NCBI GenBank assembly: GCA_934122125.1
Contig: CAKOVW010000022.1
Coordinates: 1-21,528 of the forward strand
Reading direction: 5' to 3'
Length of the DNA: 21,528 nucleotides
DNA from: an uncultured Clostridia bacterium
Lineage (GTDB): Bacteria; Bacillota; Clostridia; TANB77; CAG-508
The notes beneath the pieces were generated by a model. It worked only from the letters and a program-made list of their open reading frames with translations, was not told where the DNA came from and did not search any database. Shown in pieces: positions 14,776 to 21,528 of the stretch. Every line of letters starts with the position of its first letter. Positions within the stretch are counted from its first letter, which is position 1. The translations under genes were made by a program, and so were the position numbers.

Positions 14776-15276
14776 ATGAAATATAATAAAATCAGAAAAA
14801 TGGATATATCAGATGGACCAGGAGTAAGGGTTTCTATATTTATGCAAGGCTGTAGCTTTAACTGCAAAAATTGTTTTAACCCAGAAACACATGACTTTAA
14901 TGGCGGAAAAGAGTTTACAGATGCAACTATTGACAGAATAATGGAACTTTGCCAAAATGAAAATGTAGAAGGTTTATCAATTTTAGGTGGAGAACCAATG
15001 CATCCAAATAATATAGAGGGAACAACAAAATTAGCAAAAACATTTAAGGAAAAATTTCCAAATAAAAATCTATGGGCATGGTCAGGTTTTAAATTTGATG
15101 ACTATTTAAAAGATAAAGAAGTAGTGAAATATCTTGATGTTTTAGTAGATGGACAATATGTAGATGAATTACATAACCCAACATTAGATTGGAGAGGTTC
15201 AGCAAACCAAAGAGTAATTGATGTACAAAAAAGCCTAAAAGATGGAGAAGTAACAACATGGAGAAATGCTTCTTAA
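14776..15276 (+). CDS. nrdG: Anaerobic ribonucleotide reductase activating protein (radical SAM)
   Basis: A 166-residue radical-SAM activase that places the glycyl radical on NrdD. It carries the cluster motif C-x3-C-x2-C at Cys26, Cys30 and Cys33 (GCSFNCKNCFN), the GPG-V-R start (ISDGPGVRVSIFMQG) and the SAM-binding GGEPM. LWAWSGFKFDD and DGQYVDELHNPTLDWRGSANQRVIDV are typical of NrdG. ATG 14776 is chosen because GAAAGAAGGA lies about 10 bases upstream; a TTG at 14740 would include the ribosome site in the coding region. It begins 61 bases after nrdD with no terminator between, so it shares the transcript. No clear terminator follows it before the rpsU promoter. Confidence 0.95.
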   Translation: MKYNKIRKMDISDGPGVRVSIFMQGCSFNCKNCFNPETHDFNGGKEFTDATIDRIMELCQNENVEGLSILGGEPMHPNNIEGTTKLAKTFKEKFPNKNLWAWSGFKFDDYLKDKEVVKYLDVLVDGQYVDELHNPTLDWRGSANQRVIDVQKSLKDGEVTTWRNAS

Positions 15277-15348
15277 TAAAATATAATATAATGTGGAAAG
15301 AATATATTAACTTTAATAAGTAAATTTATAGAAAATTGCGTATAAATA

Positions 15349-15377
15349 TTGACAAATTTACCCAATACAGTTATAAT
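15349..15377 (+). promoter_or_regulatory. rpsU promoter
   Basis: TTGACA (15349-15354), 17 bases, TATAAT (15372-15377): a perfect sigma-A consensus at optimal spacing, as expected for a ribosomal-protein gene. The roughly 70-base leader has only a small ACAC/GTGT hairpin near 15412-15427. Confidence 0.85.
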
Positions 15378-15453
15378 AATTAACGTAAAATAATAATTTT
15401 CAGTTAAAATCCCACACGTAAGAGTGTAACTACTGAAGGGAGGGGAACAAAAA

Positions 15454-15624
15454 ATGTCAGAGGTTAAAGTTAATAACGGAAATATAGAAGATGCCTTAAA
15501 AAGGTTTAAAAGACAATGTGCTAGAAACGGAGTATTACAAGAAGTAAGAAAAAGAGAGCACTACGAAAAACCAAGTGTAAAAAGAAAAAAGAAATCAGAG
15601 GCAGCTAGAAAAAGAAAATTTTAA
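15454..15624 (+). CDS. rpsU: 30S ribosomal protein S21
   Basis: A 56-residue basic protein: MSEVKVNNGNIEDALKRFKR, then QCARNGVLQEVRKREHYEKP, and a Lys/Arg tail ending ARKRKF. The order and the C-terminal basic tail are diagnostic of bS21, which helps the 30S subunit engage the start region of mRNA. GGGAGGGG lies 9 bases upstream of ATG 15454. It has its own consensus promoter and a strong terminator, with yqeY next, the usual Firmicutes arrangement. Confidence 0.97.
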   Translation: MSEVKVNNGNIEDALKRFKRQCARNGVLQEVRKREHYEKPSVKRKKKSEAARKRKF

Positions 15625-15632
15625 AAGGTAAG

Positions 15633-15676
15633 AAATGGGTTGAAGATTATTAGGAATTTTCAACCCATTTTTGTTT
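15633..15676 (+). terminator. Terminator after rpsU
   Basis: AAATGGGTTGAA (15633-15644) pairs perfectly with 15659-15670, 14-base loop, followed by TTTTTGTTTT. Read-through would still reach yqeY, so it may attenuate rather than stop the transcript. Confidence 0.85.
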
Positions 15677-15726
15677 TAATTTATAAAATATAGTATATTA
15701 CTATTAAAAATAAAGGAGGAAAAATT

Positions 15727-16167
15727 ATGTTAAAGGAAAAATTGTTAGAGGATTTAAAAAATTCTATGAAAGAGAAAAACGTAATTAGAAAAAATGTTAT
15801 CCAAATGGTTAGAGCTGCTATTTTACAGGTTGAAAAAGACAAACAAATAGAAGTTACAGATGACCAAATAGTTGAAATAATTGCAAAAGAAACCAAAAAA
15901 AGAAAAGACTCAATTGCAGATTACGAAAAAAGTGGAAGGCAAGATTTATTGGACCAAATAAATGAAGAAATTTCTATATTAGAAGAGTATTTACCAGAGC
16001 AATTATCAGCAGAAGAAATAGAAGCAAAAGTAAAGGAAATAATTGCTGAATTAGGTGCAACATCTATGAAAGAAATGGGATTAGTAATGAAAACAGCAAA
16101 AGAAAAATTAGGAGCATCAGCAGACGGAAAAACAATAAACGAAGTTGCTAAAAAATTGTTACAATAA
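15727..16167 (+). CDS. yqeY: GatB/YqeY domain protein
   Basis: A 146-residue protein of the YqeY family, the stand-alone form of the tRNA-binding tail of GatB. Start MLKEKLLEDLKNSMKEKNVIRKNVIQMVRAAI, then EKSGRQDLLDQINEEISILEEYLPEQLSAEEIEAKV, and a C-terminal QaiA-like part with MKEMGLVMKTAKEKLGASADGKTINEVAKKLL. These are the two family halves at normal length. The exact function is not settled; tRNA or amidotransferase-related work is assumed from the GatB tail. AAAGGAGG precedes ATG 15727. The phosphoesterase gene follows 29 bases later, so the two are likely co-transcribed. Confidence 0.93.
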   Translation: MLKEKLLEDLKNSMKEKNVIRKNVIQMVRAAILQVEKDKQIEVTDDQIVEIIAKETKKRKDSIADYEKSGRQDLLDQINEEISILEEYLPEQLSAEEIEAKVKEIIAELGATSMKEMGLVMKTAKEKLGASADGKTINEVAKKLLQ

Positions 16168-16196
16168 TTTAAAAATATATAAAGGTTGGTGGTAAA

Positions 16197-16934
16197 ATGA
16201 TTTTGAAAATTATTACCTTTAATGTTGCTCATGGAAAAGGTATGGACGGAAAGGTTGATTTAAAAAGACAAGCAGAGGCAATAAAAAAATATAAACCAGA
16301 TATTGTTTTTTTACAAGAAGTTGATATGTACACAAAAAGAGCAGGAGATATGAATCAAATTAATGAATTTAGTAAAATTCTAGGGTTAAGCTATTGCTCA
16401 ATGGAAAGTAATATTACATTAGAAGATGGATACTATGGAGATGGAATTATTAGTAGATTTCCAATTAATTTTTCTACCAATTATTTAATGCCACTTACAG
16501 ATATAAATCATGAACAAAGAGGAATTTTATGTAATAAAATTTCTTTTGGAACCACAAAAGTTAATTTATTCTCAGTTCATTTATCTACATATCAAGATGA
16601 GAGAATATTAGCAGCAAAAGAAATAAATAGAATAATGAAAAAAATAGATAAAAGTGAGTTGATTATAATGGGAGGCGACTTTAATGTTGGTGTTACAAGA
16701 ATTGGAAAAGGCAAGTATACATTTGAGAAAGCTGAATCTTATGAAGAGTATGAAATATTGAAAACACAGTTAGAACAATTATCAAATAAAAAGGAAACTT
16801 GGTTTTCTAATTTGGGTAACGGCTGTATAGATACAGTTTTTTACTCAAAAGAAATTAGAGTAAACAAATATGAAACTGTGGATGTAAATGGCGTATCAGA
16901 TCACGATGCTATTTTTGTAGAGTTTGATGTTTAA
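16197..16934 (+). CDS. Endonuclease/exonuclease/phosphatase (EEP) family protein
   Basis: A 245-residue metal-dependent hydrolase of the EEP (DNase I-like) fold. Family motifs occur in order: ITFNVAHG at the N-terminus, VFLQEVD (metal-binding Glu), GDGIISRFPI, FSVHLS, GGDFNVG (Asp-x-Asn), and SDHDAIFVEF at the end (catalytic Asp-His). No signal peptide or membrane helix is seen, so it is cytosolic. The substrate (nucleic acid, phospholipid head group or inositol phosphate) cannot be told from the motifs. ATG 16197 follows GGTTGGTGG at close range, a modest ribosome site. It sits between yqeY and a membrane protein with a 22-base gap to the latter. Confidence 0.88.
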   Translation: MILKIITFNVAHGKGMDGKVDLKRQAEAIKKYKPDIVFLQEVDMYTKRAGDMNQINEFSKILGLSYCSMESNITLEDGYYGDGIISRFPINFSTNYLMPLTDINHEQRGILCNKISFGTTKVNLFSVHLSTYQDERILAAKEINRIMKKIDKSELIIMGGDFNVGVTRIGKGKYTFEKAESYEEYEILKTQLEQLSNKKETWFSNLGNGCIDTVFYSKEIRVNKYETVDVNGVSDHDAIFVEFDV

Positions 16935-16956
16935 GTCTGAAAAGAGAGGTAAAAAA

Positions 16957-18639
16957 ATGACAGACAAATTAAAAATGAAATTTAATGTATTGGCAATAGT
17001 TTGTATTTTAATATTTTGCTTTGCTTTAACACCAATAACATTTCAAAATGATACATACTATACTATAAAAATAGGTGAACATATTGTACAAACAGGGCAA
17101 ATAGATATGAAAGACCCATTTTCATGGCATGATAATATGCCATATACATATCCTCATTGGGCATATGATGTAGGAACATATCTAATCTATAATTTAGGAG
17201 AAAGTACAGGAATTGGTGGATTTTGTGCATTATATATTGCCACAATTATACTTTGTATGATACTTGGAGTAGTAATATATATTACATCAAGTAAATTATG
17301 TAAAAACCAATTAGTATCATTTTTTATTACAATGGCAACTATGTATTTACTAAAAAACTTTATAGCAGCAAGGGCACAACTAGTAACATTTATACTATTT
17401 GCATTAACAATATTGTTTATAGAACAGTTCATAAGTACCAAAAAGAAGAGATATGCTATTTATTTAATAATAATTCCTATATTAATAGCTAATTTACATT
17501 GTGCAGTATGGCCATTTTATTTTGTATTATATTTGCCATATATTGCAGAATATATAATAGCTATATTATCAAATTTACAACCATACTATTGGTATAATAT
17601 TAAGAAAAATCAATTAAAAATAAGAGAACTAAATAAAAAAGGCAGATATGATGAAATAGGTAAATACCAAGAAAAAATAGCACATCTACAATTAGACAAA
17701 GAAAATGCAATACAAGCTAAAGAAAAAAGAGAAGAAAATCCATATAAAATTATATTAAAAAAAGAACCTATGGTTAAATGGCTTGTAGTAATAATGATTA
17801 TTTCTGTTTTTTCAGGGCTTTTAACACCATTAGGAACAACACCATATACATATTTAATAAAAACTATGCAAGGCAATACAACGCAAAATATTAGCGAACA
17901 CTTGCCATTAACATTAATAAATAATAAAGAAATGCTAGTAACATTTGCTGTATTTATAGCACTCTTAATATTTACAGATACAAAAGCAAAATTAAGGGAC
18001 TTCTTTATGCTAGCAGGACTTACACTATTAACTTTTATGACAAGACGACAAGCTTCACTATTTGCTATAATTTGTGGATTTATTTTTGCTAAGATGGTAA
18101 CAAGTTTTTTGGAAAAATATGACAAATTAGGAACGCAAAGGGCAATGAAGTTTATGACGTCACTACTTGGAAAAATACTTATAATTTTACTTGTTATCCT
18201 TATGAGTTTTGTAATGTATAAAGATAAAGTAAATGATAAGTTTATAAACTCAAGCTCATATCCTGTTGAGGCAGCAAATTATATTTTGGAAAATTTAGAT
18301 ATAGAAAATATACATTTATTTAATGAATATAATTATGGAAGCTATTTATTATATAGGGGTATACCAGTGTTTATAGATTCTAGAGCAGATTTATATGCAC
18401 CTGAATTTAATGGTACAAAAAACAACAACGGAAAATATGATGGAAGAGATATTTTTTCAGACTATATAAACACAACAAGTATTGGCAAATATTATGAAGA
18501 TACATTTAAAAAATATGATATAACACATATAATTTTAAAGAAAAACACAAAATTAAAAATGCTATTATCAAAGGATAAAAATTATCAAGAAATATATCAA
18601 GATGATAACTTTATAATATATGAAAGATTATCAAAGTAA
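16957..18639 (+). CDS. Polytopic membrane protein, GT-C glycosyltransferase-like
   Basis: A 560-residue membrane protein. Helix 1 spans about 10-30, then an outer loop with NDTYYTIKIGEHIVQTG and DPFSWH. About eight to ten more helices follow to about residue 430, broken near 195-265 by a charged, coiled-coil-prone cytoplasmic loop (KIRELNKKGRYDEIGKYQEK). The C-terminal soluble part contains LFNEYNYGSYLLYRGIPVFIDSRADLY and ends YQDDNFIIYERLSK. An acidic first outer loop and a C-terminal GSYL-x-R-G-x-PVFIDxRADLY stretch are shared by a group of GT-C-like proteins that use polyprenyl-linked sugars; the acceptor is unknown. ATG 16957 has AGAGG 7 bases upstream; in-frame starts at 16924-16927 lie inside the preceding gene and lack a site. 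The pseudouridine synthase gene starts 12 bases after the stop. Confidence 0.65.
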   Translation: MTDKLKMKFNVLAIVCILIFCFALTPITFQNDTYYTIKIGEHIVQTGQIDMKDPFSWHDNMPYTYPHWAYDVGTYLIYNLGESTGIGGFCALYIATIILCMILGVVIYITSSKLCKNQLVSFFITMATMYLLKNFIAARAQLVTFILFALTILFIEQFISTKKKRYAIYLIIIPILIANLHCAVWPFYFVLYLPYIAEYIIAILSNLQPYYWYNIKKNQLKIRELNKKGRYDEIGKYQEKIAHLQLDKENAIQAKEKREENPYKIILKKEPMVKWLVVIMIISVFSGLLTPLGTTPYTYLIKTMQGNTTQNISEHLPLTLINNKEMLVTFAVFIALLIFTDTKAKLRDFFMLAGLTLLTFMTRRQASLFAIICGFIFAKMVTSFLEKYDKLGTQRAMKFMTSLLGKILIILLVILMSFVMYKDKVNDKFINSSSYPVEAANYILENLDIENIHLFNEYNYGSYLLYRGIPVFIDSRADLYAPEFNGTKNNNGKYDGRDIFSDYINTTSIGKYYEDTFKKYDITHIILKKNTKLKMLLSKDKNYQEIYQDDNFIIYERLSK

Positions 18640-18651
18640 GAGGAGATAAGA

Positions 18652-19551
18652 TTGAAAATTATAGTACAAGAAGAATCTGATAGACTAGATAAATATATTA
18701 GTACAAAAAATAAAGAAATATCTAGAGCAATGATACAAAAACTTATTGAAGAAAATCAAATTTTGGTAAATGGTGTAGTACAAAAGGCTTCATATAAAGT
18801 GCAAAAAGGGGACGAAATTGTAATAAATATACCAGAAGTAAAAGAGGTAGGGCTAAAATCACAAGACATTCCTCTTGACATTATATATGAAGATAATGAT
18901 ATTTTAGTAGTAAATAAACCAAAAGGAATGGTAGTACACCCAGCGGTAGGAAATCCAGATGGAACATTAGTAAACGCCGTTATGGCACATTGCAAAGGAA
19001 ATTTATCTGGAATAGGTGGAGAACTAAGACCAGGTATTGTACATAGGCTTGATAAAGATACATCAGGTTTAATAATAGTTGCAAAAAATGATAAAGCACA
19101 TATTAAAATGAGCGAACAAATTCAAAATAGAGAAGTTAAAAAGGTATACTTAGCACTTGTAAGAGGAAATATTCAGGAAAATGAGGCTACTATAAATATG
19201 CCAATAGCTAGAAGTACAAAAGATAGAAAGAAGATGGCAGTAGATAAAAAGGGAAAAGTGGCAATTACTCATTTTAAAGTATTAAAAAGGTTTGAAAAGT
19301 ATACATATTTAGAGGTATCAATTGAAACAGGAAGAACACATCAAATTAGAGTGCATATGGCCGAAATAGGACACCCTGTAGTAGGGGATTATACATATTC
19401 TAATGGTAAAAATGAATTTAACATACAAGGACAAATGCTTCATGCTCAAAAGCTAAATTTTAAACATCCTATAACAGGTAAGCAAATGAGCTTAGAAGCA
19501 CCATTACCTCAATATTTTAAAGAAGTTTTAAGTAAATTGGAGCAGGAGTAA
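18652..19551 (+). CDS. RluA/RluD-family pseudouridine synthase
   Basis: A 299-residue RNA-modifying enzyme that isomerises uridine to pseudouridine, probably in 23S rRNA. An N-terminal S4 RNA-binding domain (about 9-70: RLDKYISTKNKEISRAMIQKLI and ILVNG) precedes the catalytic domain with HRLDKDTSG (catalytic Asp134), VNKPKGMVVHPA, TGRTHQIRVHMA and GDYTY. This is the RluD-type layout at normal length. It starts at TTG, supported by GAGGAGA about 5 bases upstream. The next pseudouridine synthase begins 2 bases after its stop, so the pair is translationally linked. Confidence 0.93.
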   Translation: MKIIVQEESDRLDKYISTKNKEISRAMIQKLIEENQILVNGVVQKASYKVQKGDEIVINIPEVKEVGLKSQDIPLDIIYEDNDILVVNKPKGMVVHPAVGNPDGTLVNAVMAHCKGNLSGIGGELRPGIVHRLDKDTSGLIIVAKNDKAHIKMSEQIQNREVKKVYLALVRGNIQENEATINMPIARSTKDRKKMAVDKKGKVAITHFKVLKRFEKYTYLEVSIETGRTHQIRVHMAEIGHPVVGDYTYSNGKNEFNIQGQMLHAQKLNFKHPITGKQMSLEAPLPQYFKEVLSKLEQE

Positions 19552-19553
19552 AA

Positions 19554-20264
19554 ATGGAAGAAAGGTTGCAAAAATTTCTAGCAAATCAGGGAATTTGTTC
19601 TAGAAGAAAAGCTGAAGAATATATTTTAGCTGGAAAAGTAAAAGTAAATGGGCAAGTGGTTACAGAACTTGGAACAAAAGTAAACCCCGAGAAAGATAAA
19701 ATAGAATTTAATGGACAAGTAGTTTCAAATAATGTGAAAAAAGTATATATATTACTTAATAAACCTATAGGATATGTAAGTACAGTAAAAGACCAATTTA
19801 ACAGACCAACAGTAATAGAACTTTTAAAAAAAGTAAAAGAAAATGTTGTACCTGTTGGAAGACTTGATATGTACACTTCAGGAGCTTTAATATTAAGTAA
19901 TGATGGGGATTTTATATATCAAGTTACACATCCAAAGCATGAAGTAAATAAAACATATCAAGTAACTATAAAAGGAAAAATTACAAATGAAGAAGTAGAA
20001 AGTTTAAAAAAAGGTGTAGATATAGGGGACTATATAACAAGACCTGCACAAGTTAAAATAATGAAAATAGATGAAGAAAAAAATATTTCCAGAATAGAAA
20101 TTACAATACATGAGGGAAAAAATAGGCAAGTAAGAAAAATGTGCGAAGCTATAGACAAAAAAGTATTAGCTTTGCATAGAAGCAAAATTGGAAATATTGG
20201 AGTAAAAGACTTAAAACTAGGTGAATATAGATACTTATCTAAAGAAGAATTAAAAGAACTATAA
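19554..20264 (+). CDS. RsuA/RluB-family pseudouridine synthase
   Basis: A 236-residue pseudouridine synthase of the second bacterial class. The N-terminal S4 domain is clear (RLQKFLANQGICSRRKAEEYI, KVKVNG). The catalytic domain has ILLNKPIGYVST, VGRLDMYTSGALILSNDGD (catalytic Asp105), and HEGKNRQVRKMCEAI. In Firmicutes this class acts on 23S or 16S rRNA; which site is not readable here. GCAGGAG lies 5 bases upstream of ATG 19554, inside the end of the previous gene. No strong terminator follows; a separate promoter for the next gene is possible. Confidence 0.93.
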   Translation: MEERLQKFLANQGICSRRKAEEYILAGKVKVNGQVVTELGTKVNPEKDKIEFNGQVVSNNVKKVYILLNKPIGYVSTVKDQFNRPTVIELLKKVKENVVPVGRLDMYTSGALILSNDGDFIYQVTHPKHEVNKTYQVTIKGKITNEEVESLKKGVDIGDYITRPAQVKIMKIDEEKNISRIEITIHEGKNRQVRKMCEAIDKKVLALHRSKIGNIGVKDLKLGEYRYLSKEELKEL

Positions 20265-20280
20265 AAACAACAATATACCA

Positions 20281-20402
20281 TTGCCTTACAAAATAATATA
20301 TGATAATATATTAACAGTTGTTAGTACTAATTGTAATAATAACTATAAATCTAACTACTATTTGGTAGTTTAATGATAAATTTTAATCTTTAGTAAAGAT
20401 TA
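20281..20402 (+). promoter_or_regulatory. Probable promoter and leader of the winged-helix gene
   Basis: TTGCCT (20281-20286), 17 bases, TAATAT (20304-20309) is a fair promoter. Further on are two hairpins: AACTAC/GTAGTT (near 20353-20370) and the 8-bp stem TAATCTTT/AAAGATTA (20384-20391 with 20395-20402). The latter ends one base before the GAGAGGGG ribosome site and could limit access to it. Confidence 0.4.
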
Positions 20403-20419
20403 GAGAGGGGAAATAATAT

Positions 20420-21364
20420 ATGGTAAAAGATAATGAGATAAAAGCAACAGTATCTCCTTTTGCAATTAGAGAGGGAGAATTAAAAGTATTTGATGGAAAA
20501 GATGGATATGTTTCTATGAATCAAATTATACATAGAATAAATATAGGACATATTACAGACGTACATTTTGCAATTATAGAGTTAGTAAACGAATTTGAAT
20601 TTATTACTTCAAGACAATTGCTACAAATGCTAGAGTGGAAAGGAATAGATGTAGGTTCCCAAGATAAATTAAATAATAAGCTAGAACAATTAATAAAAAC
20701 TAAAATACTAACTAGATATTACTTTAATTCAGAAGATGGAAAAGGAATTTATAGGATTTATTGTCTAGAAAAAATGGGAAAATATTTATTAAATTCTCGT
20801 GGAATTGATTGCAAATGGCAACCAACAGATAACACAAAGCCAGTAGCAATGATAAAGAAAAGATTAGCAGGAAACCAAACATTAATTGCATATTTAAGAA
20901 AAGTAAAAGCATTTGACTCATATGTACCAAAGCCAAGTTTTACAGCAAAACAATCTGGAAAGACATTTAAAGCAAGTGGAGGAAGTGTTAAACTAACTAA
21001 AAATAATAAATCTATTGAGTTTGTATTTGAAGTAATTAGAAGAGAAGATGAATGGGAGAAAAAGCTAGTTGATAAAATGAAGTTATATAAAGACTTTTAT
21101 GAAAACTTCCAATCAGGAGATTCTGGATATATGAGTTTACCACAACTAATAATAATTTGCGAAGATGATAAACATATGGCAGAAACTTTTAAAACTATTG
21201 TAATGAATAAGGTAGAAATTTCTAATATAAAACTATATTTTACAACAGATTTAAGACAAAATGAAGAAACACTTGAAAAAACTCTAGTTCATTTTGGAAT
21301 AGACCCAGAAACTAGAAAATATAGAATGGAAAATGTTGAAGTTAAATTATTAGGAATACAATAA
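20420..21364 (+). CDS. Winged-helix protein, possibly replication-relaxation-like
   Basis: A 314-residue soluble protein I do not recognise firmly. Residues about 50-135 look like a winged helix: HFAIIELVNEFEFITSRQLLQMLEW, then DKLNNKLEQLIKTKILTRYYF and a wing-like GIYRIYCLEKMGKYLL. The second half (about 185-310) has FVFEVIRREDEWEKKLVDKMKLYKDFYENF, then LPQLIIICEDDKHMAETFKTI and IKLYFTTDLRQ. This alpha/beta pattern, with Glu followed by a K-x3-Y helix, resembles the nuclease-like half of replication-relaxation (plasmid/ICE) proteins. If so it is accessory or of mobile origin, but codon use matches the neighbours. GAGAGGGG lies 9 bases upstream of ATG 20420. A terminator overlaps the stop codon, so it is a single-gene unit. 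Confidence 0.5.
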   Translation: MVKDNEIKATVSPFAIREGELKVFDGKDGYVSMNQIIHRINIGHITDVHFAIIELVNEFEFITSRQLLQMLEWKGIDVGSQDKLNNKLEQLIKTKILTRYYFNSEDGKGIYRIYCLEKMGKYLLNSRGIDCKWQPTDNTKPVAMIKKRLAGNQTLIAYLRKVKAFDSYVPKPSFTAKQSGKTFKASGGSVKLTKNNKSIEFVFEVIRREDEWEKKLVDKMKLYKDFYENFQSGDSGYMSLPQLIIICEDDKHMAETFKTIVMNKVEISNIKLYFTTDLRQNEETLEKTLVHFGIDPETRKYRMENVEVKLLGIQ

Positions 21365-21403
21365 AAAAATATGTTGTTCTATACTAGAACAACATATTTT
21401 TTT
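21363..21403. terminator. Bidirectional terminator between convergent genes
   Basis: A 19-bp perfect stem (21363-21381 with 21385-21403), loop TAC, with seven A on the left and seven T on the right. It serves the rightward winged-helix gene and the leftward gene ending at 21406. Confidence 0.85.
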
Positions 21404-21405
21404 AT

Positions 21406-21528
21406 TTAACTTTTTTTATTCTTAATATTTACAACTATTGCATTTTCATTGTCAAACAAGTATTTTGAATCTGAAGTATCTGTTTGAATTGGGTTAAATT
21501 CACGCTCTGTGTCATAATTATCATTGCT
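21406..21528 (-). CDS. C-terminal 40 residues of a leftward protein, unidentified
   Basis: On the minus strand the frame is open from the right edge to a stop at 21406-21408. It ends TSDSKYLFDNENAIVVNIKN followed by KKS, after a polar stretch with NYDTEREFNPIQTD. The tail is charged and the gene ends right at a bidirectional terminator, which supports a real gene. Too short to assign; the start and any domains lie beyond the window. Confidence 0.55.
   Translation of the reverse strand, partial: SNDNYDTEREFNPIQTDTSDSKYLFDNENAIVVNIKNKKS

Overview
The window is AT-rich DNA from a low-GC Firmicute, most likely an anaerobic clostridium of the gut type. The reasons are the strong AGGAGG-type ribosome sites, the near-exclusive use of AGA for arginine, the LysM/GH25 wall enzyme, the TetR-MMPL-heptad-repeat protein operon, the class III (anaerobic) ribonucleotide reductase with its activase, and the rpsU-yqeY pairing. 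Coding genes are packed, mostly on the + strand, with short gaps. No tRNA, rRNA, CRISPR array or transposase gene was seen.

Layout. (1) 1-630: the 3' end of an FGE-sulfatase/C-type-lectin-fold protein whose last 32 codons before the C-terminal LYL look like the variable region of a diversity-generating retroelement (DGR). It is followed by three stacked hairpins, the last a strong terminator, and then a further terminator. (2) 660-3500: a small SSB-like protein, then a tight cluster of a cysteine-synthase-type PLP enzyme, a secreted GH25 lysozyme with three LysM repeats (the last spoiled by a one-base insertion) and a 59-residue Cys-rich small protein. (3) 3566-6290: an ABC importer of the nitrate/sulfonate/thiamine-precursor class. 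Its permease gene carries a one-base frameshift, and the gap before the binding-protein gene holds two hairpins with mutually complementary loops. (4) 6293-12000: a divergent TetR regulator and an MMPL/RND exporter operon (exporter, secreted heptad-repeat protein, DUF308/HdeD-like membrane protein), with three copies of a TGAC-N5-GTCA operator. An unexplained 146-nt strongly folded element lies inside the operon. (5) 12000-15276: nrdD-nrdG with tandem consensus promoters and a 20-bp leader hairpin. (6) 15349-20264: rpsU, yqeY, a metal-dependent phosphoesterase-fold protein, a GT-C-like membrane protein and two different pseudouridine synthases. (7) 20281-end: a winged-helix protein of uncertain role, a bidirectional terminator, and the C-terminus of a leftward gene.

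How the genes work together. The exporter block is a self-contained, TetR-repressed envelope-export or stress unit. nrdD and nrdG form a complete anaerobic dNTP system. The rpsU-to-pseudouridine-synthase block is translation and RNA-modification housekeeping. The best candidates for something new are the DGR-type target at the left edge (its reverse transcriptase and template would lie outside the window), the 9194-9339 RNA-like element, and the loop-complementary hairpin pair at 5133-5213.
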